This document shows positions 1 through 6,213 of a DNA stretch of 14,019 nucleotides, piece by piece. The stretch's first letter is position 1; every line of letters starts with the position of its first letter. Both the position numbers and the translations under genes were made by a program. Source of the stretch: an archaeon (GTDB taxonomy: Archaea > Thermoproteota > Nitrososphaeria > Nitrososphaerales > UBA183); assembly GCA_021786335.1 (NCBI GenBank), contig JAJYNM010000002.1, positions 1 to 14,019 of the forward strand. Direction: 5' to 3'. Below the pieces are notes generated by a model, which worked only from the letters and a program-made list of their open reading frames with translations, was not told the origin of the DNA and searched no databases.

Positions 1-68
1 GGCTTGTAGGACTGTGGAATCTCCCACGAGTAATCTGAAAGCTGCTTGAAAGAGCTTGTCTGTGCCAC
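1..68 (-). CDS. rtcB: RtcB RNA-splicing ligase, N-terminal fragment (cut by window edge)
   Basis: A minus-strand frame opens with GTG at 66-68 and stays open for 22 codons to the window edge. The translation contains LSDYSWEIPQSYK, which matches the start of archaeal RtcB proteins (typically a 'L..I..Y.WEIP..YKPGM' opening). RtcB joins RNA 2',3'-cyclic phosphate ends to 5'-OH ends in tRNA splicing and RNA repair, using GTP and Mn2+. The gene lies 57 bases downstream of archease on the same strand, the usual partner of RtcB, and this supports the call. A TATA-like CTTAAA lies 40-45 bases upstream of the GTG, so it may have its own promoter with a short leader. The catalytic part lies outside the window. 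Identity rests on about 13 diagnostic residues plus context. Confidence 0.8.
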   Translation of the reverse strand, partial: MAQTSSFKQLSDYSWEIPQSYK

Positions 69-107
69 CCAGAGCCCCTGCCCTTTTCCTTGCCTGCGAG
101 TTGAGCC

Positions 108-113
108 TTTAAG
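108..113 (-). promoter_or_regulatory. TATA-like element upstream of rtcB
   Basis: CTTAAA on the minus strand, in the 57-base gap between the archease stop and the rtcB GTG, 40-45 bases upstream of that GTG. This would give a leader of roughly 10-20 bases. The core is palindromic, so strand is assigned only from the neighbouring gene. Confidence 0.4.
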
Positions 114-125
114 GGTTTGGAGGTC

Positions 126-548
126 TCAGATGTCGAGGACGACCGTCGCCATCCACCTGCCCCCCTCGTGCCTGATGCCGAACATGTGCATGGTCACGGC
201 CTTCACGTCGTTCCTTAGTGAGTGGCGTTCCCTGTCGATTAGCTCCCCCCGCGCCGTCGCCCGGAGCGAGCGGCCGTCGGGTGCTGTTTCTACGCTGTAC
301 TCCCTGAAGAGGAGCGAGTCCACGTCCTTGGCTACTATGAGCTCAGTGAGGAAGTCGTACAGGAGCCTGTCTGCGTCGTCTGATTCCAGGGATATTTCTC
401 GCGCTACCGCGGGCTTGAGCGTCGCCGGGTCCACCATGATATCAGTTAGTGCGAGGGCGCAGGATTCGAAGAGCTCGCCGAGTGACCCGGCTTCAGCCTC
501 GAACGCAACGTCGGCGAGTGCCACATCAGGGAGATAGCGGAAGGTCAA
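126..548 (-). CDS. Archease (RtcB-activating protein)
   Basis: A 140-aa protein, the usual archease length. Archease is a small cytosolic cofactor that promotes guanylylation and turnover of the RNA ligase RtcB. Diagnostic features are the ADV segment at residues 12-14, the helix SLGELFESCALALTDIM (22-38), RLLYDFLTELI (61-71) followed by LLFREY (79-84), a GE.ID..RH stretch (101-109), VKAVTMH (115-121), and the C-terminal Asp-Ile that supplies metal ligands in known archeases. The start is TTG at 546-548; no ATG fits the family N-terminus. No good Shine-Dalgarno precedes it, but a TATA-like element lies 31-36 bases upstream, so the transcript may be nearly leaderless. Next downstream is rtcB, its functional partner. 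One oddity: the usual HTAD motif reads ALAD here, so the conserved His is absent while the Asp is kept. Confidence 0.93.
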   Translation of the reverse strand: MTFRYLPDVALADVAFEAEAGSLGELFESCALALTDIMVDPATLKPAVAREISLESDDADRLLYDFLTELIVAKDVDSLLFREYSVETAPDGRSLRATARGELIDRERHSLRNDVKAVTMHMFGIRHEGGRWMATVVLDI

Positions 549-578
549 CCTGCTTCTTCTGGCGTCACCAGGCCTAGC

Positions 579-584
579 TCTTAA
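579..584 (-). promoter_or_regulatory. TATA-like element upstream of archease
   Basis: TTAAGA on the minus strand in the 48-base gap between the KBL stop and the archease TTG, 31-36 bases upstream of the start codon. It is a weak match, supported by spacing similar to the other promoters in the window. Confidence 0.35.
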
Positions 585-596
585 CCTGTACGCAGT

Positions 597-1817
597 CTAA
601 GCATGGCCTTGAGCAATGACCACGCCGAGCTCCTTCCCAGCGGTCTCGAAGGCGCCTATGGCGAAGTCGAGGTCCTCCTTCGTCAGGGCTGCATTCATGA
701 TGGTCCTGATCCTCGCCTTGCCTTGGGCGACCATCGGGTACACGATGGGGAGGGCGAAGACTCCGATTTCAAAGAGCCTGGAGCTGAGCTTCTTTGCCTT
801 CCCGCTCTCTCCGACCATCACCGGAGTTATGGGGGTCTCGCTGTTGCCGATGTCGAAGCCAAGGTCTTTCATGGCCTTCTTGAAGTAACGGGTGTTGTCC
901 CAGAGCTTCTGGACGTGCTGCGGTTCGTGCTCCAGCACGTCTACGGCTGCCAGACAGGCTGCGGCGACCGCCGGCGGGTGGGACCCGCTCAGAAGCCAGG
1001 TGCGGGACTTGTTGTAGGCGAAGTTTACGAGGTCCTTCGAACCCGATACATGCCCGCCCACGACGCCGAACGCCTTGGAGAACGTCCCCATCTCCACCTG
1101 GACCTTGTCCCTCTTAAGGCCGAAGTGAGAGACAATCCCTCTTCCTCCATCGCCGAGGACGCCTTCGCCATGGGCGTCATCGACATACACCATGGCTCCG
1201 TGCTCGGCGCCGAGGGCTGCGACCTTGTCGAGGGGCGCCACGTCGCCGTCCATCGAGAAGACGCCGTCTGTGATTATCAAGATGCGCCTGTAAGCTGGAG
1301 CCGTCTTCTCAGCCTCCGCGAGCACCCGGGCAAGGTCGTCCATGTCAGCGTGTTTGTAGACCTTGCGATCGGCAGCTGAAAGCCTGACCCCGTCGATTAT
1401 GCTTCCATGGTTCAGCTCGTCGCTTATGATCAGGTCCCCCTTTCCTGCCAACTGTGGGATCAGTCCGGAGTTCGCCGCGAAGCCTGTCTGGTATACGAGC
1501 GAGGCTTCGGCGCCCTTGAACTTTGCAAGGCGCTTCTCGAGTTCCACGTGGATGTCCATGTTCCCCGCGATGGGTCTGACCGAGCCCGAGCCTGCGCCGT
1601 GGGTCCTGATGGCTTCGATGGCCGCCTCCTTCAGCTTGGGGTGGTTGCTGAGCCCGAGGTAGTTGTTGGAACAGAACATCAGGACCCTCTTCCCGTCGAC
1701 AGTGCACCACGAAGTGCTCGGTCCTCCAAGGATACGGAGCTTCCAGTCGAGCTCCTGGCGGACAAGATCACCAAACTCTTGTGCGAGAAAAGCGGTAGGA
1801 TCCCTCATTGATGGCAA
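597..1817 (-). CDS. kbl: 2-amino-3-ketobutyrate CoA ligase (glycine C-acetyltransferase)
   Basis: A fold-type I PLP enzyme of the alpha-oxoamine synthase family. It cleaves 2-amino-3-ketobutyrate with CoA to glycine and acetyl-CoA, the second step of threonine degradation. With the chosen TTG start it is 406 aa, close to the family's roughly 400. Visible signatures are SNNYLGLS (50-57), DELNHGSIIDG (133-143), DGVFSMDGD (184-192), the PLP-phosphate/cofactor region DDAHGEG (213-219) and TFSKAFG (245-251), whose Lys248 should form the Schiff base. The TTG at 1815-1817 is preferred because AAGGAGG sits 5 bases upstream; ATG at 1806-1808 is the alternative, and the frame stays open upstream to 1853. 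The gene starts 16 bases after the stop of the threonine dehydrogenase gene, so the two are surely co-transcribed. Other oxoamine synthases (AONS, ALAS) look alike, but the neighbour decides for KBL. Confidence 0.95.
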   Translation of the reverse strand: MPSMRDPTAFLAQEFGDLVRQELDWKLRILGGPSTSWCTVDGKRVLMFCSNNYLGLSNHPKLKEAAIEAIRTHGAGSGSVRPIAGNMDIHVELEKRLAKFKGAEASLVYQTGFAANSGLIPQLAGKGDLIISDELNHGSIIDGVRLSAADRKVYKHADMDDLARVLAEAEKTAPAYRRILIITDGVFSMDGDVAPLDKVAALGAEHGAMVYVDDAHGEGVLGDGGRGIVSHFGLKRDKVQVEMGTFSKAFGVVGGHVSGSKDLVNFAYNKSRTWLLSGSHPPAVAAACLAAVDVLEHEPQHVQKLWDNTRYFKKAMKDLGFDIGNSETPITPVMVGESGKAKKLSSRLFEIGVFALPIVYPMVAQGKARIRTIMNAALTKEDLDFAIGAFETAGKELGVVIAQGHA

Positions 1818-1822
1818 CCGCC

Positions 1823-1829
1823 CCTCCTT
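1823..1829 (-). promoter_or_regulatory. Shine-Dalgarno site of kbl
   Basis: AAGGAGG on the minus strand, 5 bases before the TTG at 1815-1817. It decides the start in favour of TTG over the longer upstream frame and over the ATG nine bases downstream. Confidence 0.8.
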
Positions 1830-1833
1830 ATGG

Positions 1834-2802
1834 TTAAACGCCTTTCCCCGCACGCCTCAGCCTGGACCTGAGCTTGGCCAGCATGTCGGCCACCATCCCG
1901 GCTAGGTCGTACTCAGGCTCCCACCCCCAGTCTCGCCTCGCCTCTGTATCGTCGATGGACTGGGGCCAGGAGTCGGCTATATTCTGACGGGAGTCAGGGG
2001 AATAGGCCACCTTGAACCCTGGGACTAGCTTCGCAACCTCGGACGCTAGTTCTCCGGCAGAAAAACTGAACGCAGCAACATTGTAACCTAGGTGTCGAGG
2101 GACCTTGGGCGCGGGTGCCTCCATCAATTGGACAGCGGCCTTTAGGGCGTCTGGCATGTACATCATAGGGAGGACGGTGTCTTCACGCAAGAAACAGGTG
2201 TACGACCCCATCCTGATGGCTTCATAGAAGATCTCCACGGCATAATCCGTGGTCCCACCTCCGGGAAGAGCGACGCTGCTGATCAGGCCAGGGTATCGGA
2301 GGCAACGGACGTCGAGTCCATACTTCGCGTGGTAATAGTTGCAGAGAAGCTCTCCGGCGACCTTCGTCACCCCATACATAGTCGTGGGGTTCAAGGGGGC
2401 ATTCTGAGGGGTGTTGGTCTTGGGCGCGTCGGGACCGAAAGCGCCTATGGAACTCGGCCAGAACACATGCGAAACGCCGTTGGTCCTGGAGGCTTCGAGG
2501 ACGTTCCTTAGCCCGTCCATGTTCACAGTCCAAGCTAGCTGGGGGTCCTTCTCCCCCTTCGCGGACAGAAGCGCCGCGAGGTGATAGACGGTGCCGACCT
2601 TGTACTCCTTCAGGGCTGCGACGACGGCTGCTTGATCTCCGGTGTCGAGGACGACCAGGGGGCCATCACTGAGAGACGGGTCCCCCTGGGACGCGTGGAC
2701 AGCCGCGACCACGTTGTCCTTGCCGTAGTGAGAACGGAGACGAGGGACTAGCTCAGCGCCAATCTGGCCAGCCGAGCCTGTGACCAAGACCTTGGGGGCC
2801 AA
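1834..2802 (-). CDS. tdh: L-threonine 3-dehydrogenase, SDR (epimerase-like) type
   Basis: A 322-aa NAD-dependent extended short-chain dehydrogenase. It oxidises L-threonine to 2-amino-3-ketobutyrate, the substrate of the KBL enzyme encoded 16 bases downstream. Visible are the Rossmann motif GSAGQIG (9-15), the catalytic serine region WPSSIGAFGP (115-124), and catalytic Tyr143/Lys147 in YGVTK. The family-specific block RCLRYPGLIS (166-175), PGGGTTDYAVEIFYEA (180-195) and LPMMYMPDA (211-219) is typical of SDR-type threonine dehydrogenases rather than sugar epimerases. This differs from the zinc-dependent MDR threonine dehydrogenase found in Pyrococcus. The start is TTG at 2800-2802 with no Shine-Dalgarno. 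A TATA-like CTTAAA lies 26-31 bases upstream, so translation of a leaderless mRNA is likely. A sugar epimerase was considered, but the block above and the kbl neighbour argue against it. Confidence 0.94.
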   Translation of the reverse strand: MAPKVLVTGSAGQIGAELVPRLRSHYGKDNVVAAVHASQGDPSLSDGPLVVLDTGDQAAVVAALKEYKVGTVYHLAALLSAKGEKDPQLAWTVNMDGLRNVLEASRTNGVSHVFWPSSIGAFGPDAPKTNTPQNAPLNPTTMYGVTKVAGELLCNYYHAKYGLDVRCLRYPGLISSVALPGGGTTDYAVEIFYEAIRMGSYTCFLREDTVLPMMYMPDALKAAVQLMEAPAPKVPRHLGYNVAAFSFSAGELASEVAKLVPGFKVAYSPDSRQNIADSWPQSIDDTEARRDWGWEPEYDLAGMVADMLAKLRSRLRRAGKGV

Positions 2803-2827
2803 CTCAGGAAGGCGCAGGCGTAACGCG

Positions 2828-2833
2828 TTTAAG
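2828..2833 (-). promoter_or_regulatory. TATA box of the tdh-kbl unit
   Basis: CTTAAA on the minus strand, 26-31 bases upstream of the tdh TTG and within the 41-base gap after the RAM-protein stop. The spacing predicts transcription starting at or next to the start codon. Confidence 0.55.
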
Positions 2834-2843
2834 CATTAGCGGC

Positions 2844-3074
2844 TCAGAGAAGTATCTTCATCGTTATAGTGGAGACCACCCCTGGCTTCGACCTGAGATT
2901 CTCCGCTATGATGGACTTTACAGCCTGGTCGTCCGCACCCTCCACCATGACGAGCAGGTCATAGAGCCCATACAGCTGATAGACAGACTTTATGCCCGGA
3001 GTCCCCTTCAGCGTAGTGATGTTCTGCTCTTCTGAACCTGGGCTCAGGTTCACCAGTACTATCGCCCGTTCCAT
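2844..3074 (-). CDS. Stand-alone RAM domain protein (AsnC/Lrp ligand-binding domain without HTH)
   Basis: A 76-aa protein covering only the C-terminal sensory domain of Lrp/AsnC regulators (AsnC_trans_reg/RAM, a ferredoxin-like beta-alpha-beta fold). The pattern is a first strand AIVLVNL, a helix, then the hallmark GIKSVYQLYGLYDLLVMVEG (27-46), a second helix (51-62) and a final strand VVSTITMKILL (66-76). There is no DNA-binding HTH. Known stand-alone RAM proteins form oligomers, bind amino acids or other small effectors, and may modulate partners or enzymes. The ATG at 3072-3074 has a TATA-like CTTTAATC 27-34 bases upstream and no Shine-Dalgarno, suggesting a leaderless transcript. It sits directly upstream of the threonine-degradation pair, so a link to amino-acid sensing is plausible but not shown. 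Confidence 0.9.
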   Translation of the reverse strand: MERAIVLVNLSPGSEEQNITTLKGTPGIKSVYQLYGLYDLLVMVEGADDQAVKSIIAENLRSKPGVVSTITMKILL

Positions 3075-3100
3075 GCCTCACCAGACGAGCGGGGGCCTTC

Positions 3101-3108
3101 GATTAAAG
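3101..3108 (-). promoter_or_regulatory. TATA box of the RAM-domain gene
   Basis: CTTTAATC on the minus strand, 27-34 bases upstream of the ATG, in the 47-base gap after the hisS stop. It is AT-rich in a GC-rich surrounding, and its spacing matches leaderless initiation. Confidence 0.6.
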
Positions 3109-3121
3109 ATTACGGCAGGTC

Positions 3122-4390
3122 TCAGGCGCGCGATATCCGCTTGACAGCGTCCTCCAGCGGCATGGTCTCCTCGGTGCGCCCCTTCATGTCCCGTAGGGTG
3201 ACAGACCCGGCCTTGGCTTCCCTATCACCTGTAATCACGGCCCATGTGGCCCCGATCCGACTGGCGTCTTCTAGCTGCTTCGACAGTTGCCTATCCTGAA
3301 GTGAGGCCTCGCACGGGATCCCCGCGTCCATCAGGGCCTTCCTGACCTTCGCGGCGTAGGCCGAGCCTCCACCAGCAACTGCGACATAGACCAGCAGCCC
3401 GGCGGTCCTGGTCTGGGCGGCGATGGACAGCGCCATCCTCTCGATCCCCCCTGCCGCCCCGGTGGCCGAGAGGTCTGGCCGTCCGAACATCCTGGGAAGG
3501 GCGTCGTACCTCCCGCCCCCGAAGAGCGAACCGAGCCGCGGGTTCCTGTTGTCCGCGGCTTCGAAGACTATCCCGGTGTAGTAGTCAATACCACGCACTA
3601 TGCTCATGTTGTACTCCACGTTCCGCACCCCTCTGGAATCGAGGATGTCAGCCAAGACCCGGAGGTCCTTGGTCGCATCCTGGCCCAGCTCAGAGACCTT
3701 CGAGAGGACATCGTCAGGACGCCCGCGTATGCTACCGAAGCCTAGCAACTCGCGCACCTGTTCAGGGTCGAATCCTTTCCCCACATATTCGCCGGTCAGC
3801 TCGTCAGCAGCCTTCTTCTCGACCTTGTCAAGGGCCCTCATCAGGTCGACTAACTGGGTCTCGTCGGTGATTCCGACCTTCCCTCGGATGAAGCTCTCCA
3901 CCACCCTCCTGTCGCCTATCTTTATCGTAGCTTCCGACAGCCCAAGCCTGCTGAGCATGGTCGAGCATGCGTCCAACACCTCGGCGTCGATTTCGACTGA
4001 CGGAGGTCCGAACACTTCCAGGTCCCACTGATGGGACCACCTGTACCTCCCGTACTGGGGCTCGTCGTAGCGCCAGATCCCCCCGGAAGCGGCTAGCTTG
4101 ACCGGGAGCCTCAGCCCTTTACGAGAGCAGACGTAGCGGGTCATACCCACGGTCATGTCGAACCTGAGCCCGATGTCCCTTCCTCCCTTGTCCTTGAAGG
4201 CGTAGATCTCCTTGTCGACCGCTTCGCCGCTCTTGGCTCTGAGGACGCCGAGGTGCTCAAGCGAAGCCGGCTCCATCAACTGGAAGTTGTAGAGCCGCGT
4301 CACCTCCTCGAAGGCCGACCTCACCCTCGAGTGAAGCGCGTACCTGTCCGGCCCCACGTCGTCTACCCCCCTGGGGAGCGCGAGGTCCAA
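3122..4390 (-). CDS. hisS: Histidyl-tRNA synthetase
   Basis: A 422-aa class II aminoacyl-tRNA synthetase that charges tRNA-His. Domains in order are the catalytic core with an N-terminal PRGVDD (6-11), motif 2 around ASGGIWRYDEPQYGRYR (101-117), the HisRS-specific signature VRGIDYYTGIVFE (265-277), GGGRYD (291-296) and motif 3 SATGAAGGIERM (308-319). A C-terminal HGTP anticodon-binding domain follows from about residue 330. The length is normal for the family. The start is TTG at 4388-4390, two bases after the RFC stop, with purine-rich GGAG/AAGG stretches 10-14 bases upstream inside the rfc end. This implies translation coupled to the rfc gene in one operon. Motif 2 has Trp-Arg-Tyr where many bacterial enzymes have Tyr-Arg-Tyr, a minor variation. 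Confidence 0.96.
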   Translation of the reverse strand: MDLALPRGVDDVGPDRYALHSRVRSAFEEVTRLYNFQLMEPASLEHLGVLRAKSGEAVDKEIYAFKDKGGRDIGLRFDMTVGMTRYVCSRKGLRLPVKLAASGGIWRYDEPQYGRYRWSHQWDLEVFGPPSVEIDAEVLDACSTMLSRLGLSEATIKIGDRRVVESFIRGKVGITDETQLVDLMRALDKVEKKAADELTGEYVGKGFDPEQVRELLGFGSIRGRPDDVLSKVSELGQDATKDLRVLADILDSRGVRNVEYNMSIVRGIDYYTGIVFEAADNRNPRLGSLFGGGRYDALPRMFGRPDLSATGAAGGIERMALSIAAQTRTAGLLVYVAVAGGGSAYAAKVRKALMDAGIPCEASLQDRQLSKQLEDASRIGATWAVITGDREAKAGSVTLRDMKGRTEETMPLEDAVKRISRA

Positions 4391-4392
4391 CT

Positions 4393-5361
4393 CTAGCTTG
4401 CCTTCTCCTTCAGCGAGGAGATCTGGGCGAGCATTGCGGTGAGTTGGAGCTCAGGCTGCGACCCCTGCACGAGGCGGAAGTCGTACTCGGCGAGGATGGA
4501 TATGACCTTGCCTAGTTCTGGGGCCTTGAGGCCCCCCAGGGACTCGTTGGCGTACTTCAGGAAATCTCGCTCCGGGACGCCGTAGACCCGCGTAAGCTCT
4601 ACCATCTTCGACCTGGCCGCTTCGAAGTCGCCGCCGAGGGCCGCCTCCATGACGTCCGCCACGCGCCCTTTCACAGCGGTGCCGGTCACGGATTTCACCG
4701 AGTCTAGGGTGATTTCGCCTGTGGCGGACGCTGCCTGCAGCATATTGATCGCCTGTCTCAGGTCGCCCTGGGTGGCTTCGTAGATCGCGGCGAACGCTGA
4801 CTCCCCCGAGTGTTTCAGCCTCTCCTTCCTCGCGATTGCCTTCAGGTGCTCCACCACGGATCCCTCACCGTATCTCTGGAACCTGAAGATCGCGCACCGG
4901 CTCTGCAGAGGCTCGATTATACCTGACGAATAGTTGCAGATGAGTATGAAACGGGTGTGCTCGGAGTTCTCCTCCATGATGCGGCGGAGGGCGGTCTGGC
5001 CGTCGGAGGTCATCTCGTCGCTTTCGTCGAGAATAACCAGTCTGTATGGCACACCTTCCCTCCTGTCTGCGAACCGGGCGAAGGTCTTGATCCTCTCCCT
5101 AACCACATCTATCCCTCGCTCGTCGCTGGCGTTGAGCGAGAGCGTGTAGTCCCGCCATGGTTCGCCGAGTATCTGCCTAGCGATTATCATTGCGGTGGTG
5201 GTCTTCCCCGAGCCAGGGGGGCCGGCGAAGAGCAGGTGTGGGAGTTGCTCTTTCTTCCGTAGGAGCGCCTCGAGCCTCTGCTTGACCGACTCCTGGTCGA
5301 CGAGCTCCGCCATGGTGGACGGCCTGTACTTCTCCACCCACATCATCTCTGAAAGCGGCAT
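4393..5361 (-). CDS. rfcS: Replication factor C small subunit (clamp loader)
   Basis: A 322-aa AAA+ ATPase of the sliding-clamp loader, which opens PCNA and places it on primed DNA together with the large subunit. Visible are the N-terminal RFC signature WVEKYRP (8-14), Walker A GPPGSGKT (47-54), NASDERG (77-83), Walker B LDESDEM (111-117), the sensor-1 region LICNYSS (140-146), and the SRC arginine-finger motif (154-156). The collar domain follows from about residue 230. Walker B reads DESD instead of the common DEAD; the catalytic Asp-Glu pair is kept. RFC genes of archaea often carry inteins, but this one is uninterrupted. The ATG at 5359-5361 is preceded by GAGG about 11 bases upstream and directly abuts the stop of an in-frame 11-codon ORF. 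The large subunit is not in the window. hisS follows two bases downstream. Confidence 0.96.
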   Translation of the reverse strand: MPLSEMMWVEKYRPSTMAELVDQESVKQRLEALLRKKEQLPHLLFAGPPGSGKTTTAMIIARQILGEPWRDYTLSLNASDERGIDVVRERIKTFARFADRREGVPYRLVILDESDEMTSDGQTALRRIMEENSEHTRFILICNYSSGIIEPLQSRCAIFRFQRYGEGSVVEHLKAIARKERLKHSGESAFAAIYEATQGDLRQAINMLQAASATGEITLDSVKSVTGTAVKGRVADVMEAALGGDFEAARSKMVELTRVYGVPERDFLKYANESLGGLKAPELGKVISILAEYDFRLVQGSQPELQLTAMLAQISSLKEKAS

Positions 5362-5397
5362 TCAGTCCATCCCTCGCGTCGCCCAGAAGTTCCGCAT
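5362..5397 (-). CDS. Candidate leader mini-ORF upstream of rfcS
   Basis: An ORF of 11 codons, MRNFWATRGMD, starts with ATG at 5395-5397. Its TGA at 5362-5364 immediately precedes, and is in frame with, the rfcS ATG. The TATA box at 5423-5430 is 26-33 bases upstream of this ATG, the same spacing seen for the leaderless starts of tdh, the RAM gene and the HTH_10 gene. It could be a translated leader peptide coupled to rfcS, or simply the 36-base 5' UTR of rfcS. The sequence cannot distinguish these. Confidence 0.3.
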   Translation of the reverse strand: MRNFWATRGMD

Positions 5398-5613
5398 TTT
5401 CGAGAAGACTGGCATCCGGTTCTTATTTATCCGTTCAAGGAAAAGGAGGCCCTGTCGAGGACAGCGACGCATTCCAGCTTCCCCTGGGCGACATCGGTAG
5501 GCCAGAAGTTTCTGTTCCCATACGAGGCGTCCGCCGATGCGCCATGGGCGCCGGCGTCTGGAAGCGGCATATGCGATGGAGTGCAGCGAGGTCTCACGTC
5601 GATTGAGCGCCCA
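5398..5613. other. Divergent intergenic region between rfcS and the GINS gene
   Basis: The region contains the rfcS TATA box, a short perfect inverted repeat CTGTC-GAG-GACAG (5452-5464), and a weak TATA-like CATATG at 5568-5573 that could serve the GINS-mcm side with a leader of about 15 bases. The frame of the GINS gene is open across this stretch, but it has no ATG/GTG/TTG before 5581 and no protein features I recognise. I see no tRNA or other structured RNA here. Confidence 0.4.
5423..5430 (-). promoter_or_regulatory. TATA box of the rfcS-hisS operon
   Basis: ATAAATAA on the minus strand, the strongest TATA-like element in the 252-base divergent region. It predicts a transcription start near 5397, about 36 bases upstream of the rfcS ATG. 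Confidence 0.65.
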
Positions 5614-6213
5614 ATGTTTATTATCGAGGCGAGCCACTTGGTGCCTGGTTTGTCCGATGAACGGGTCGCCCTAAGGCAGATGCTCGAACGCAGGGAGAGG
5701 GAGTACCTGCTCGGGACAGCCAGGGCGAAGATGCGGTCATCCCTCGAGAACCTCTATGTCGGCGACTTCCAGGTCGAGAAGCTGTCCGAGGGGGATGCGG
5801 TCGAACTCCCCAGATGGGTATTGGACGAGCTGGCTGCACAAGGCATGGCTGAGCCGGCGGAGGTCCCCTTCGAGAACGAGGTCTTCAACGCCCTCAGCAA
5901 GGAGAAGATGATGGGACCGCTGCAGCTTTCAGGGCTGGCACAGGATTTCTATTTGAGGATGAGGAGGCGCCTGGGCGCGCTCAGGGCCGCCGTGGCCGAG
6001 GGGAAGGCAAGGAGAGAGGAACTGGAAAGACTGCGGGTCGTCTGCTACGACCTTATCGGGATAAGGCTGAGCAAGCTCCTTTCGCTCTCCAGCTCGTCGA
6101 CCCCAGCCTCGACCCTGGCGGATAAGCTAACCCCTGAGGAAAGAGAGTTCTTCACCATATCCCAGTCGCTTTCCAAGGAGTGGAAGACAGGGCTGCTTGG
6201 GGGCTCGAGCTAA
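5614..6213 (+). CDS. GINS complex subunit, Gins23-like
   Basis: A 199-aa protein from ATG 5614 (GTG at 5581 would add 11 residues; neither has a Shine-Dalgarno). GINS binds MCM and Cdc45/RecJ-like protein to form the active CMG-type replicative helicase. A small beta-rich B domain at about 48-85 contains GDAVELPRWVLDELAAQGMAEP (60-81), the most diagnostic stretch. It is followed by an alpha-helical A domain at about 86-199, with LAQDFYLRMRRRL (108-120), RVVCYDLIGIRLSKLL (141-156) and LTPEEREFF (172-180). The B-then-A order is that of Gins23 (Psf2/Psf3 type) rather than Gins51/Gins15 (Sld5/Psf1 type, A then B). mcm begins on the base after the stop codon, as in the gins23-mcm pair of Sulfolobus. 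The subunit type is inferred from domain order; GINS membership is more certain. Confidence 0.85.
   Translation: MFIIEASHLVPGLSDERVALRQMLERREREYLLGTARAKMRSSLENLYVGDFQVEKLSEGDAVELPRWVLDELAAQGMAEPAEVPFENEVFNALSKEKMMGPLQLSGLAQDFYLRMRRRLGALRAAVAEGKARREELERLRVVCYDLIGIRLSKLLSLSSSSTPASTLADKLTPEEREFFTISQSLSKEWKTGLLGGSS

Noticed and set aside
46..537. Plus-strand ORF of 163 codons opposite archease
   Set aside because: The archease frame is strongly supported; the plus-strand translation is low-complexity Ser/Arg-rich shadow.
603..1379. Plus-strand ORF of 258 codons opposite kbl
   Set aside because: It is antisense to a clearly conserved enzyme gene and has no recognisable motifs; long antisense frames are expected at this GC content.
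1834..2802. Annotation of tdh as a UDP-sugar 4-epimerase
   Set aside because: The fold is shared, but the RCLRYPGLIS / PGGGTTDYAVEIFYEA / LPMMYMPDA block and the adjacent kbl indicate threonine dehydrogenase.
5452..5464. CTGTC-GAG-GACAG inverted repeat in the divergent region, considered as an operator
   Set aside because: The arms are only 5 bp and their position is not tied to a clear promoter element; chance occurrence is likely.
5362..5637. Minus-strand ORF of 91 codons ending at the rfcS start
   Set aside because: It overlaps the GINS start and spans the promoter region, so the full frame is not credible; only its last 11 codons fit a promoter and are reported separately as a mini-ORF.
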